Of a stretch of DNA of 64,000 nucleotides, positions 1 to 9,054 are shown piece after piece. Made by a program: the position numbers and the translations under genes. The DNA is from Peribacillus folii (lineage in GTDB: Bacteria; Bacillota; Bacilli; Bacillales; DSM-1321). The stretch is from contig NZ_JASJOM010000001.1 of the NCBI RefSeq assembly GCF_030271255.1, positions 124,001 to 188,000 on the forward strand, given 5' to 3'. Each line of letters begins with the position of its first letter. The stretch's first letter is position 1. Under the pieces are notes generated by a model, which ran no database searches, was not told the origin of the DNA, and saw only the letters and a list, made by a program, of their open reading frames with translations.

Positions 1-561
1 GCGAGGTTGGAAATGTTCAATCAGCGCGTTTCGGTGCGCAATCCGGCTTTCTTTATCTCCAAGGCTGTTGATGACAAGTTTCAGCTTTTTCAAACCAAGC
101 TCCTTGTAGAGGCTCATGGCAAGTGAAAGCACCTCAGCGTCGATGCCTGGATCTTTACTTCCTAACGCTTCGATCCCGAATTGGACGAACTGGCGGAATC
201 GGCCTGCCTGCGGACGTTCGTAACGGAACATCGGGCCGATGTAATATAGCTTGACCGGCTGATTCGCCCATCCAAACATCTTGTTCTCGATGTAGGAACG
301 GACCACGGATGCAGTGCCTTCTGGACGAAGGGTCAGATTCCTTTCGCCGCGATCTTGGAATGAATACATCTCTTTTTGGACGATATCGGTCGTATCGCCT
401 ACACCGCGTAAAAATAATTCCGTGTGCTCGAAAATCGGTGTGCGGATTTCTTTATATTGATAACGGTGACAAATCTCACGCGCTGTCTTTTCGATATACT
501 GCCAAATTTCCGTTTGGCCCGGCAATAAATCCTGCGTACCTCTAGGAATCTGAATGGACAT
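1..561 (-). CDS. hisS: Histidyl-tRNA synthetase, N-terminal part (cut by window edge)
   Basis: Charges tRNA-His with histidine in the cytoplasm. The first 187 codons are present and the rest lies beyond the left edge. The translation begins [16 protein letters not shown] and carries the class II signatures LRPEGT (about residues 78-83) and the motif 2 stretch [13 protein letters not shown] (about 113-125) that contacts ATP and the acceptor stem. The ATG at 561 follows a strong AAAGGAGG ribosome site. It is preceded by a T-box leader and its own promoter, so expression should respond to uncharged tRNA-His. No oddities in the visible part. Confidence 0.97.
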   Translation of the reverse strand, partial: MSIQIPRGTQDLLPGQTEIWQYIEKTAREICHRYQYKEIRTPIFEHTELFLRGVGDTTDIVQKEMYSFQDRGERNLTLRPEGTASVVRSYIENKMFGWANQPVKLYYIGPMFRYERPQAGRFRQFVQFGIEALGSKDPGIDAEVLSLAMSLYKELGLKKLKLVINSLGDKESRIAHRNALIEHFQPR

Positions 562-914
562 ATATGTTTCCTCCTTTAAAGCAGAGCGCCTTCCCTATAT
601 GGCGCTATACTGATTTTTTGCCAAACAAAAACTCCCGCCCCTTGTAACTGATCCGTTACAAGGGACGAGAGTTGAATATCCCGTGGTGCCACCCTAGTTG
701 AAGCACAAAAAATACTGTGCCCCCGCTTAAAAACAGTTAACGCCTGTTACACGTCCATCTCCTAGTAGGAAAATCCGTTCGGAGTGAAGCCTACGGAGGG
801 TTCTTTCATTAAGTCATCATGCGGAATGCTTTCAGCCAAGACATTTCCTCTCTTTTCATGTGTTTCTTAATTACTCTTCTCCATCATTGGTTGTTGCAGT
901 TATAAGTCTGATAT
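562..914 (-). ncRNA. T-box leader of hisS
   Basis: The untranslated leader of hisS contains the conserved T-box sequence (AGGGTGGCACCACGGGAT, minus strand, 678-695) that forms the antiterminator and pairs with the free CCA end of uncharged tRNA. A GC-rich terminator hairpin lies just downstream (630-672) and ends in TTTTTGTTT. The two structures are mutually exclusive, as in classical transcriptional T-boxes. The 5' end is set by the promoter at 921-949. I did not pin down the histidine specifier codon with confidence. Confidence 0.9.
626..672 (-). terminator. T-box-controlled intrinsic terminator of hisS leader
   Basis: A long inverted repeat (ACTCTCGTCCCTTGTAAC, then GTTACAAGGGGCGGGAGT after a short loop) is followed on the minus strand by TTTTTGTTT. 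Read-through into hisS requires the T-box antiterminator. Confidence 0.88.
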
Positions 915-920
915 TTTATA

Positions 921-949
921 ATCATACGGACGTTACCTGCAAATGTCAA
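921..949 (-). promoter_or_regulatory. SigA-type promoter of hisS
   Basis: On the minus strand TTGACA (944-949) is separated by 17 bp from TATGAT (921-926). This is a near-consensus housekeeping promoter placed just upstream of the T-box leader. Confidence 0.8.
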
Positions 950-976
950 GGTAGGCTTTACGATTTTCACCGCATT

Positions 977-1150
977 TTATTGGTTCAAACGTTTTTTCAG
1001 GTTTTTGACCGTCCGGACATTCACTCCAAACTCGGATGCCAATTCAACCAGGTTCGCACTTTGTTCCTTTTGGATAAAATCGTGGAAATCGACACCTAGC
1101 ACTTGATTGCCTCCGCTCAAGCTCGTTTGATCTTTTTCGCTGAATTTCAT
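977..1150 (-). CDS. yrzK: Small YrzK-like protein (57 aa)
   Basis: A 57-residue reading frame starting MKFSEKDQTS and ending KNLKKRLNQ. The ATG at 1150 is preceded by AGGAGG at a good distance. The C-terminal half (about 36-55, with ELASEFGVNVRTVKNLKKR) looks like a helix-turn-helix of the sigma-region-4 type, which suggests nucleic-acid binding, but no target is known. It sits between hisS and the yrvJ amidase, where B. subtilis has yrzK. The name rests on position and size, and the function is unknown. Confidence 0.7.
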   Translation of the reverse strand: MKFSEKDQTSLSGGNQVLGVDFHDFIQKEQSANLVELASEFGVNVRTVKNLKKRLNQ

Positions 1151-1279
1151 TGGAATTCCTCCTATTATCTCTATAGGATTTATTCTTTCCTAAAAAATAT
1201 GTTTTTTGCACTGGGAAAGAGGGAAATTTTTATTGAACGAGAATACATACATAAGGACATGAAAAGGGAGAGACAACTT

Positions 1280-3028
1280 ATGAAGAAGAAACCGGGTTTA
1301 TTCGGCCTGATCCTTTTGCTGATCATGGCTGCGATAGTACCCGCCAATCACGCATTCGGGAATGATGAAGGGGAAGTAACCGTGACGAGCAAAGTGGTCA
1401 ATGTCCGGGAAGGGGCTGGCCTCAGCTTCCCCATCGTCAAAAAAATCGCCCAAGGGGAATCGTACCCCATCATCAAAGAGGATGGCGACTGGTTCGAAAT
1501 CCAAATCGGCTCAAATGAAACAGGCTGGGTTGCCAACTGGTTAGTGGAAAGGAAGTCGGGAACAAGCGTCGCGAAAAAAGGCTCCGGACAAGGAACGATA
1601 ACCGGCAGCTCCGTCCGCGTCCGTACAGGTCCTGGCACTACGTTTCAAACGGTTGGTTCCTTAACGAGAGGAACCGCGGTTGCCATCATTGAAAAGAACC
1701 AAAATTGGATAAAAATCAAATCTGCGGACCTAGAAGGCTGGGTCTCTTCTGACTACCTCAAGACCGATGCAGGATCCGGGGGTACCGTAAAAAAAGAAAA
1801 AGCTAAAAAAGAAGCCGTTCAATCCGGTGTCACCTTGGTCGACCGGCTTAATGTCCGCTCCGAACCTTCAAAGAACGGCTCAACGCTTGGTAAGCTGGAT
1901 AAAAACACTTCCGTTACCGTTCATCGCATTAAAAATGATTGGGCAGAAATCGATTTTCAAGGAGTGCAGGGCTGGGTAGCGGTGACGTACCTGCAGTTGA
2001 AGGCGAATAATGCTAAAACGGAAGTCAATCCCGCTGCAGACACTGCGAGGGTGACTGCTTCCAATTTGCATGTAAGGAAAGATGCCTCTTTGAACGCCAA
2101 GGTCATCGGCTCGGTGAACAAGGACGAAACCTACACCGTTTTGCAAACAAAAGGAAGGATGACACAAATCCAGCTTTCCAATTCCGAAAAGGGCTGGGTC
2201 GTCAGCTGGTACTTAGAAAAAGAACGTGTGGAAGAACCGAAGAAAAAGAAGCTGGACATAAAAGGAAACAAGATTGCCATCATCCACGATGGAACGATAT
2301 TGAGGAGTTCTGCCGATGGGAACTCGGGGATCGTCAGGCAGGCCCGAGAAGGGGAAACCTTCCCTGTCATCGGCATGGAGGGCGACTGGTACTCCATTAA
2401 GTTAAAAGACGGAAAAACAGCGTATGTTGCCGGCTGGATCGTGACGCTTGAGGGTAATTCAGAGCAGATCCAACGGCCTGGCGTCGAAAAATATTTAAAG
2501 GATAAAACGATCGTCATCGATCCAGGTCATGGCGGCAGGGATAGCGGTACGATCGGGGTGGGGGGCACACTGGAGAAAAACCTGACGATACGAACGGCCG
2601 AGCTGCTTCGGGACAAACTCCAGGCAGCAGGCGCGAAAGTGATCTTGACAAGAACCGGCAATACCTATGTGCCACTGTCTTCCAGGGTCGGCACTTCTCA
2701 TATCCATGAAGCGGATGCTTTCATCAGCCTCCATTACGATAGCACCATGGACCAGATCACCAGCGGCATCACAACCTACTATTATCATGACTATCAGCAA
2801 GGCTTGGCTTCTGCACTTGCCCATTCCTTCAGTTCATCCATGCAGGTGAACAATCGCGGCTCCCGGTATGGAAACTATCATGTCATCCGTGAAAACAAGC
2901 GAGTGGCAACGCTTATCGAATTAGGCTATTTGAGCAATCCAGTCGAAGAATTGACCATTACCTCGAAAGAGTACCAAGAAGGAATCACATCCGCCATCTA
3001 TAATGGATTGGCGCGATACTTCAAATGA
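1280..3028 (+). CDS. yrvJ: Secreted N-acetylmuramoyl-L-alanine amidase with five SH3b domains
   Basis: Cell-wall hydrolase that cleaves the bond between N-acetylmuramic acid and L-alanine in peptidoglycan. The 582-aa product has a signal peptide (about 1-27), then five SH3b repeats (roughly 34-92, 104-160, 180-240, 252-310, 325-390) carrying the typical VRxGxG and GWV motifs for wall binding. A C-terminal Amidase_3 domain runs from about 409 to 582. The zinc site is visible as DPGHGG (His about 416), the Glu of TLEKN and the His of SLHYD, with the catalytic Glu in LIELGYL. The ATG at 1280 follows GGGAGAG. An upstream ATG at 1259 is less likely. It is transcribed alone and ends at a terminator shared with dtd. 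Confidence 0.93.
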   Translation: MKKKPGLFGLILLLIMAAIVPANHAFGNDEGEVTVTSKVVNVREGAGLSFPIVKKIAQGESYPIIKEDGDWFEIQIGSNETGWVANWLVERKSGTSVAKKGSGQGTITGSSVRVRTGPGTTFQTVGSLTRGTAVAIIEKNQNWIKIKSADLEGWVSSDYLKTDAGSGGTVKKEKAKKEAVQSGVTLVDRLNVRSEPSKNGSTLGKLDKNTSVTVHRIKNDWAEIDFQGVQGWVAVTYLQLKANNAKTEVNPAADTARVTASNLHVRKDASLNAKVIGSVNKDETYTVLQTKGRMTQIQLSNSEKGWVVSWYLEKERVEEPKKKKLDIKGNKIAIIHDGTILRSSADGNSGIVRQAREGETFPVIGMEGDWYSIKLKDGKTAYVAGWIVTLEGNSEQIQRPGVEKYLKDKTIVIDPGHGGRDSGTIGVGGTLEKNLTIRTAELLRDKLQAAGAKVILTRTGNTYVPLSSRVGTSHIHEADAFISLHYDSTMDQITSGITTYYYHDYQQGLASALAHSFSSSMQVNNRGSRYGNYHVIRENKRVATLIELGYLSNPVEELTITSKEYQEGITSAIYNGLARYFK

Positions 3029-3047
3029 GGTGCACCCTGCATGACAC

Positions 3048-3078
3048 AAAAATAACCTGCCGCGGCAGGTTATTTTTT
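3048..3078. terminator. Bidirectional terminator between yrvJ and dtd
   Basis: Stem AATAACCTGC / GCAGGTTATT with a four-base loop, flanked by A and T runs, so it can stop both converging transcripts. Confidence 0.88.
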
Positions 3079-3513
3079 ACTTTCTACTATTAAAGTAACG
3101 GGACCATCATTCGTAAGCTGAACATCCATCATCGCACCGAATCGGCCGGTTTCCGTATGGATGCCTCTTTTACGGAGCTCCTCGTTAAATGCTTCATATA
3201 ATTCATTCGCCGCTTCAGGACGGGCGGCGTCCATGAAGTTCGGGCGGCGGCCCTTTCGGCAGTCGCCGTACAAGGTGAATTGTGAAACGGATAATATCGA
3301 ACCGCCAACATCCAATAAGGAATGGTTCATCTTTTCATTTTCATCTTCAAATATGCGAAGATGGACGATCTTATCAGCCAAATAAACGGCATCCTCGATG
3401 GTATCATCATGGGTGATGCCAACCAGCAGGACGAGCCCGCTGTCAATTTGGCCGACCGTTTGGCCTGCCACAACGACTTTTGCCGCTTTGGCACGTTGCA
3501 AAACTACACGCAT
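3070..3513 (-). CDS. dtd: D-aminoacyl-tRNA deacylase
   Basis: Hydrolyses D-aminoacyl-tRNA (first described for D-Tyr-tRNA), keeping D-amino acids out of proteins. The 147-aa length is standard for the family. The two active-site signatures are present: [10 protein letters not shown] in the middle and [11 protein letters not shown] near the C-terminus. The gene lies 15 bp downstream of relA and is likely cotranscribed with it, an arrangement conserved in Bacillus. Confidence 0.97.
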   Translation of the reverse strand: MRVVLQRAKAAKVVVAGQTVGQIDSGLVLLVGITHDDTIEDAVYLADKIVHLRIFEDENEKMNHSLLDVGGSILSVSQFTLYGDCRKGRRPNFMDAARPEAANELYEAFNEELRKRGIHTETGRFGAMMDVQLTNDGPVTLIVESKK

Positions 3514-3528
3514 GGCATAAAAAACTCC

Positions 3529-5727
3529 TTAGTTCATGATCCTTCTAACGGAATAGACATCCGAAATTTGTTTAATACGGTCGACAACCTTCTGCAGGTG
3601 GGCAATGTTATGGATATAAATCGACATATGGATGGTTGCCACTTTATTTCTGTCGGATTTACCTGATACCGCAGAGATGTTCGTCTTCGTTTCATTGACG
3701 GCCTGCAGCACTTCGTTCAATAAACCGCGGCGGTCATATCCGCTGATTTCTATTTCGACGATGTATTCCTTCCGCTCGTTAATCGTGCTTTCCCATTCAA
3801 CTGGGACGAGGCGATGATCGGAATCGCCGCTTTCCAGGTTCGGACAGTCCTGCCTATGGACCGAGACACCCCGTCCTTTGGTGATATAACCGACGATTTC
3901 ATCACCTGGGACTGGATTGCAGCAGCGGGATAAGCGGATGAGCAGGTTATCGATACCTGGTACCTGCACACCTGAATCGCGTTTTTTAGAGGAGGTGGAG
4001 AATGTTTTCAGGTCGGCCACTGCCTCTGAAATATCGGCCTCCTGCTCGACCATTTTCTGCTTCCGCCACTTTTCGGTAAGGCGGTTAGCCACCTGCAGGG
4101 CAGTGATTCCATTGTAGCCCACTGCCGCATACATATCTTCCTCATTGAGGAAGTTGAATTTATCGGCAACACGCTTAATGTTCTCGGCCGTCAGGATTTC
4201 TTTTAGATCGAACTCCATATCCTTGATCTCTTTTTCAACAAGCTCTTTGCCTTTTTCGAAATTCTCTTCGCGGCGCTGCTTTTTGAAAAATTGGCGGATC
4301 TTATTCTTCGCTTGAGATGTTTGGGTAAGCTTAAGCCAGTCCTGACTTGGACCATATGAATGCTTCGATGTTAAGATTTCAATGATATCGCCGGTCTTCA
4401 GTTTATAATCGAGCGGCACCATTTTCCCGTTCACCTTGGCACCGATCGTTTTGTTCCCGATTTCGGAGTGGATCCGATAAGCGAAGTCGATTGGGTTCGA
4501 TCCGGACGGCAATTCGATGACATCGCCCTTTGGTGTAAAGATGAATACCATATCGGAGAAAAGGTCGATTTTCAGGGATTCCATGAATTCCTCGGCATTC
4601 GTGGCGTCGTCCTGGAACTCGAGTATTTCCCTGAACCATGTCAGCTTTTCTTCTAATGAAGGCTGTTCACCAACATCTTTGCCTTCTTTGTATGCCCAAT
4701 GCGCGGCAACCCCGAACTCGGCAATGCGATGCATGTCCGATGTGCGGATTTGGACTTCCAGGGGATCTCCTTTTGGTCCGATCACGGTCGTGTGAAGCGA
4801 TTGGTACATATTCGGCTTAGGCATGGCAATATAGTCCTTGAACCGGCCAGGCATCGGCTTCCAGCACGTATGGATGATCCCTAGAACCGCATAGCAATCC
4901 TTAATGCTGTGTACGACGATCCGAACAGCCAGCAAATCATAAATTTCGCTGAACTGCTTGTTCTGGAGTGCCATTTTGCGATAAATGCTGTAGATGTGTT
5001 TCGGCCTGCCTGAAAGGTCGGCCTTGATGTTGACTTCCTCCACGTTTTTACGCACTTCATCAATGACTTCTTCCAGGTACTTTTCTCGTTCTGCCCGCTT
5101 TTTCTTCATCAGGTTAACGATCCGGTAATATTGCTGAGGATTTAAATACCGCAAGGCCGTATCTTCGAGTTCCCATTTAATCGTACTGATACCAAGACGA
5201 TGCGCAAGCGGTGCGAAGATTTCCAACGTCTCGTTCGAGATCCGCCTTTGCTTTTCCTGTGGCAAATGCTTCAAGGTCCGCATATTGTGCAGCCTGTCCG
5301 CAAGCTTGATCAAGATGACCCGGATATCCTGGGCCATCGCCACGAACATTTTCCGATGGTTTTCCGCCTGCTGCTCTTGCTGTGATTTATACTTGATTTT
5401 CCCTAACTTGGTCACGCCATCCACGAGCATGGCAACTTCAGGACTGAAATTTTCCTCGATATCCTTAAGGGTGACCTCCGTGTCTTCGACTACATCATGT
5501 AAAAAACCTGCTGCAATAGTTGCCGGATCCATTTCAAGATCGGCGAGAATGCCCGCTACTTGAATCGGATGAATGATATACGGCTCTCCCGATTTACGGA
5601 ATTGTTCCCGGTGAGCAAACTCTGCATACTTAAACGCTCTATGAATAAATTCAGCTTCTTCCGGCTGAAGATATAAGCTGGCCCGTTCCACAACCTGCTC
5701 GGCAGTCAATATTTGATCATTTGCCAT
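3529..5727 (-). CDS. relA: Bifunctional (p)ppGpp synthetase/hydrolase Rel
   Basis: Makes and degrades the stringent-response alarmone on the ribosome. The 732-aa long RSH architecture is complete. It has an N-terminal HD hydrolase domain (HDVVED at about 77-82, His 53), a synthetase domain (about 235-350, from [10 protein letters not shown]), a TGS domain (about 390-455), a Cys-containing zinc-finger region ([11 protein letters not shown]), and a C-terminal ACT domain. Intact HD residues argue for both activities. A SigA-like promoter lies about 180 bp upstream, and dtd follows directly. Confidence 0.97.
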   Translation of the reverse strand: MANDQILTAEQVVERASLYLQPEEAEFIHRAFKYAEFAHREQFRKSGEPYIIHPIQVAGILADLEMDPATIAAGFLHDVVEDTEVTLKDIEENFSPEVAMLVDGVTKLGKIKYKSQQEQQAENHRKMFVAMAQDIRVILIKLADRLHNMRTLKHLPQEKQRRISNETLEIFAPLAHRLGISTIKWELEDTALRYLNPQQYYRIVNLMKKKRAEREKYLEEVIDEVRKNVEEVNIKADLSGRPKHIYSIYRKMALQNKQFSEIYDLLAVRIVVHSIKDCYAVLGIIHTCWKPMPGRFKDYIAMPKPNMYQSLHTTVIGPKGDPLEVQIRTSDMHRIAEFGVAAHWAYKEGKDVGEQPSLEEKLTWFREILEFQDDATNAEEFMESLKIDLFSDMVFIFTPKGDVIELPSGSNPIDFAYRIHSEIGNKTIGAKVNGKMVPLDYKLKTGDIIEILTSKHSYGPSQDWLKLTQTSQAKNKIRQFFKKQRREENFEKGKELVEKEIKDMEFDLKEILTAENIKRVADKFNFLNEEDMYAAVGYNGITALQVANRLTEKWRKQKMVEQEADISEAVADLKTFSTSSKKRDSGVQVPGIDNLLIRLSRCCNPVPGDEIVGYITKGRGVSVHRQDCPNLESGDSDHRLVPVEWESTINERKEYIVEIEISGYDRRGLLNEVLQAVNETKTNISAVSGKSDRNKVATIHMSIYIHNIAHLQKVVDRIKQISDVYSVRRIMN

Positions 5728-5900
5728 TTAATCACCTTAACCCCACTTTAACTGCCACCGGATATGATCCGGATTGAGTATGATTGGTAGCACTTCCCTT
5801 TATTCTGCAAAACATGACAATTTTTGCGAAAAAAATAAATCCGCCATAAACGGATACAAGTGCAAATAACTTATTAGCAGAAAAATTCTTTAATATTACT

Positions 5901-5929
5901 ATTATCGAAAAAAAAAGCAAGGATGTAAA
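5901..5929 (-). promoter_or_regulatory. Probable SigA promoter of relA-dtd
   Basis: Minus strand TTTACA (5924-5929), 17-bp spacer rich in T, then GATAAT (5901-5906). The rest of the 317-bp gap between relA and apt holds only AT-rich sequence and the apt terminator. I see no gene there. Confidence 0.6.
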
Positions 5930-6009
5930 GAGTTAAACGTGCATTTTATTAAGAATCCTGCTTTTTTTCACTGGAAATTCGACAAAATCCAGTTAAATCA
6001 AGCGAAAAT

Positions 6010-6040
6010 AGAATAGGGCACCCTGGTCAGGGTGCCCTAC
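6010..6040 (-). terminator. Terminator after apt
   Basis: Perfect stem AGGGCACCCT / AGGGTGCCCT immediately downstream of the apt stop, followed on the minus strand by ATTCTATTTTC. The uridine tract is imperfect. Confidence 0.7.
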
Positions 6041-6044
6041 TTTA

Positions 6045-6557
6045 TTAAAAGCTCATCAATGTCAAAACATCATAGCCATTTAATTTATCTTTTCCGTCCA
6101 GATCAGTCAATTCGATAAGGAATGCAATCCCGGCTACAATTCCGCCAAGCTCCTCGACCAATTTGATCGTCGCCTCGATTGTACCGCCTGTGGCAAGTAA
6201 ATCGTCGGTGATCAAAACACGTTGTCCAGGCTTGATGGCATCTTTATGGATTGTCAATACATCTTTCCCATACTCCAGGCCGTATTCCACTTTTATCGTT
6301 TCGCGTGGAAGCTTTCCTTCTTTTCTCACTGGTGCAAATCCCACTTCCAATGAGTAAGCGACTGGGCAGCCGATGATGAATCCGCGTGCTTCCGGTCCCA
6401 CAACTAAATCAATTTGCTTGTCGCGTGCATACTCGACAATCTGATCTGTTGCGTATTTATAAGCAGCACCGTTATCCATTAATGTCGTAATATCTTTGAA
6501 GACAATACCCGGTTTTGGCCAGTCTTGCACAATTGTTACATATTGCTTTAAATCCAT
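6045..6557 (-). CDS. apt: Adenine phosphoribosyltransferase
   Basis: Salvages adenine by joining it to PRPP to give AMP. At 170 aa it has the usual type I phosphoribosyltransferase core, including the PRPP-binding loop [13 protein letters not shown] (about 114-126). The start codon overlaps the end of recJ by 10 bp, so the two are probably translationally coupled. A terminator follows the stop directly. Confidence 0.97.
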   Translation of the reverse strand: MDLKQYVTIVQDWPKPGIVFKDITTLMDNGAAYKYATDQIVEYARDKQIDLVVGPEARGFIIGCPVAYSLEVGFAPVRKEGKLPRETIKVEYGLEYGKDVLTIHKDAIKPGQRVLITDDLLATGGTIEATIKLVEELGGIVAGIAFLIELTDLDGKDKLNGYDVLTLMSF

Positions 6558-8923
6558 TGCTTTGTTTCCTCCTCAAGGTCTGTTGCCTCATGAACTAAAT
6601 AAAGATTGAACCAATCGAATAATTGCTGATAGGAAGAATAAACAAGCTCTTGTTCAAGCTCAAATTGCTCTTTCTTTCTTAGGAACGATTCAGATTCACT
6701 GAGATCGCGTTTTTTCGCATTGGTTGTGAGCATAATTAACCCATTCTCTATTGTAACAAAATCCAGCTCAAAAAACACCTTTGAAATGAAATCGACCGTA
6801 TCTCTGGACCAGCCGCGGTATTTGGCCAAATCATCACCATACCGTTTCACGTCGAGCGGCCCCTTTTTCGCGAGGAAGGCATAAAACCATTTAAAATGAT
6901 CCCTTGTCGGCATCGTACTTAAGAAATGGTCCTGATCATGGGAGAAGTGGGCATAAATACGGGATGGCTTCTTATCGGAGATGGTCCGCTTCAGAACATC
7001 CCTCAAAGGCGGCATGTCCATGAAAACCACATGGGCCTCGAAGCAATCGAGTTCATCGGCATCCTCGCCGTTCTTGATATGAACAAGATCGGGATGATTT
7101 TGCAAAAATGGGTACCTGGCATAAATATCCTGTGAGAAAATGACGATTTTCCGGTTATGGGCCGGAATGTCCCCGAGCCATTTTTCCGCCTGACCCTTCC
7201 CGCGATAATCGAATAACTGCCAATGATCCACCGCCACATCCTGGACAAAAATCTGAGGCTTCTTCATATTATTCCACTCATTGATGGATAGCTCCCCAAT
7301 CACCGATACCTCAGCGTGCGGGGCTATTTCATCGACAAAATGGCCGAGGCCGAAGCCTACTCCATCCAGTTTATGGTTGTCTCCATCTTCAAGCTGGACC
7401 TTCAAATGATTTTGGTTCGCACCAATTTTGCGGACACTTGAAAGCTGTACGGAATCTATCAAAATCCTCGGCTTCGGATTCGTCACCCCAAATGGCGCTA
7501 GCAGGCTCATCTCCTGGATCGTTTGAATCGAAACCTCAGCAAGGGTCGTCGCTCCATCCAAGTTCGTGATCGGGGTGAAGTCCTCCTCTGTCAGCTGTTC
7601 CTTCGCAATCTCATTCATGCGGTCCCGAAGCTCCTGAACATCGTCCATTTTCAACGTCATTCCAGCTGCCATCGGATGTCCGCCGAAATGCGGCAGCAAT
7701 TCCCGGCAGGACGAAAGGCTTTCGAAAAGATCGAACCCGGCGATGCTTCGTGCTGAACCTTTCGCCAATCCCTTCTCCCGGTCATAGCTCAACACAATCG
7801 TAGGACGGTAAAAGCGTTCAACAAGCTTGGAGGCGACGATCCCCACCACTCCTGCATTCCAGCCTTCCCTTCCGATGATGAGCACACCATTGTCTTCCGG
7901 CGGGAAGTTTTCCTCCACTTCCCTTATCGCTTCTTCCGCCATCGCTGCGACCATGGCTTGCCGTTCTTTATTGATATCATTAATTTCATTGGCAAGCTCC
8001 AGCGCCATATCCAGGTTTGCCGACATCAATAAATCAACGGCCGGGTCGGCATCGCCCAGCCGTCCGACTGCATTGATCCGGGGAGCCATGGCAAAGCCGA
8101 TCGATTCCTCATTCAAGGCTTCTTGCTGGACATTCGCCACTTTCATTAAGGCAACGAGCCCTGGGCGGCCCGTCAAGCGCAGCTGCTCGATTCCTTTGGC
8201 TGCGATGAGGCGGTTCTCCCCTTTCAAAGGCACTAAATCGGCAATGGTCCCGATTGCCGCTATTTCAAGTAAATCCTCAGGCAGTTCCCCAAGCAAGGCG
8301 TGCGCCAGCTTAAAGGCGACTCCCACGCCGGCCAGGTCTTTAAAGGGATATGAACTATCCTCCAGCTTCGGATGGATGATGGCCAATGCCTTTGGCAGGA
8401 CAGGTCCCGGTTCATGGTGATCGGTCAAAATATAGTCCATGCCAAGCTCCTCGGCAAGCTGCGCTTCTTCTACTGCCGAAATTCCGGTATCGACGGTAAT
8501 CAATACCTTCACTCCTTGCTCAGCCGCCAGACGAAATGCCATCGGATTCGGGCCATAGCCTTCCGTGAACCGGTTCGGAATGTAAAAATCGACATCGGCT
8601 CCCATTTTCATCAGCGTCGTCAGCATCACGGTGGTCGATGTCACGCCATCGGCATCATAATCACCGAATATCCTGATTTTTTCTCCATTTTGAATCGCTT
8701 CTGTTATTCTATATACTGCTTTATCCATATCCTTCAATAAAAATGGATCATGGAAGGTTTGATTTTTAACAAATAAAAAAGATCGGGCTCTATCGATCGT
8801 GTCCAGGCCTCGATTCACAAGCAGGGCTGCAACCAAAGGTGTGATATGAAGCTCTTCCGCTAGTACAGCAACTTTGTTTTCATCGGCAGTTCGCAAGTTC
8901 CACCGCGTTTTTGGCTTTAACAT
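6548..8923 (-). CDS. recJ: Single-stranded-DNA-specific exonuclease RecJ
   Basis: A 5'-to-3' ssDNA exonuclease used in recombination and repair. The 791-aa product shows DHH-family motifs: [12 protein letters not shown] (about 85-96), DHHEPGP (about 160), and the DHHA1 motif GGHPMAAGM (about 410). It has the longer C-terminal extension typical of Firmicute RecJ. The ATG at 8923 has a GAGGGGTG ribosome site. An in-frame ATG further upstream lacks one. It overlaps apt by 10 bp. Confidence 0.95.
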   Translation of the reverse strand: MLKPKTRWNLRTADENKVAVLAEELHITPLVAALLVNRGLDTIDRARSFLFVKNQTFHDPFLLKDMDKAVYRITEAIQNGEKIRIFGDYDADGVTSTTVMLTTLMKMGADVDFYIPNRFTEGYGPNPMAFRLAAEQGVKVLITVDTGISAVEEAQLAEELGMDYILTDHHEPGPVLPKALAIIHPKLEDSSYPFKDLAGVGVAFKLAHALLGELPEDLLEIAAIGTIADLVPLKGENRLIAAKGIEQLRLTGRPGLVALMKVANVQQEALNEESIGFAMAPRINAVGRLGDADPAVDLLMSANLDMALELANEINDINKERQAMVAAMAEEAIREVEENFPPEDNGVLIIGREGWNAGVVGIVASKLVERFYRPTIVLSYDREKGLAKGSARSIAGFDLFESLSSCRELLPHFGGHPMAAGMTLKMDDVQELRDRMNEIAKEQLTEEDFTPITNLDGATTLAEVSIQTIQEMSLLAPFGVTNPKPRILIDSVQLSSVRKIGANQNHLKVQLEDGDNHKLDGVGFGLGHFVDEIAPHAEVSVIGELSINEWNNMKKPQIFVQDVAVDHWQLFDYRGKGQAEKWLGDIPAHNRKIVIFSQDIYARYPFLQNHPDLVHIKNGEDADELDCFEAHVVFMDMPPLRDVLKRTISDKKPSRIYAHFSHDQDHFLSTMPTRDHFKWFYAFLAKKGPLDVKRYGDDLAKYRGWSRDTVDFISKVFFELDFVTIENGLIMLTTNAKKRDLSESESFLRKKEQFELEQELVYSSYQQLFDWFNLYLVHEATDLEEETKQWI

Positions 8924-9007
8924 GAATTCACCCCTCAATTTACTTATTATACAAAACGAGTATGCCGGTTTCAATTTTATTTTAAACCCAGGGGCATCCC
9001 CGTGATT

Positions 9008-9045
9008 TATAAAAAGAAAAGAAGGCTGGCAACATGCCAGCCTTC
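9008..9045 (-). terminator. Terminator after secDF
   Basis: Stem GAAGGCTGGC / GCCAGCCTTC followed on the minus strand by TTTTCTTTTT, ten bases past the secDF stop. Confidence 0.88.
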
Positions 9046-9054
9046 CTGTGCGTA

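Noticed and set aside
1103-1279. N-terminal extension of the yrvJ amidase by 59 codons
   Set aside because: The extension precedes the signal peptide, overlaps the yrzK start region and lacks a ribosome site. ATG 1280 is well placed.
7827-8420. Plus-strand 197-codon frame opposite recJ
   Set aside because: Shadow of a conserved exonuclease. Composition follows third-position bias of recJ and no start signal is present.
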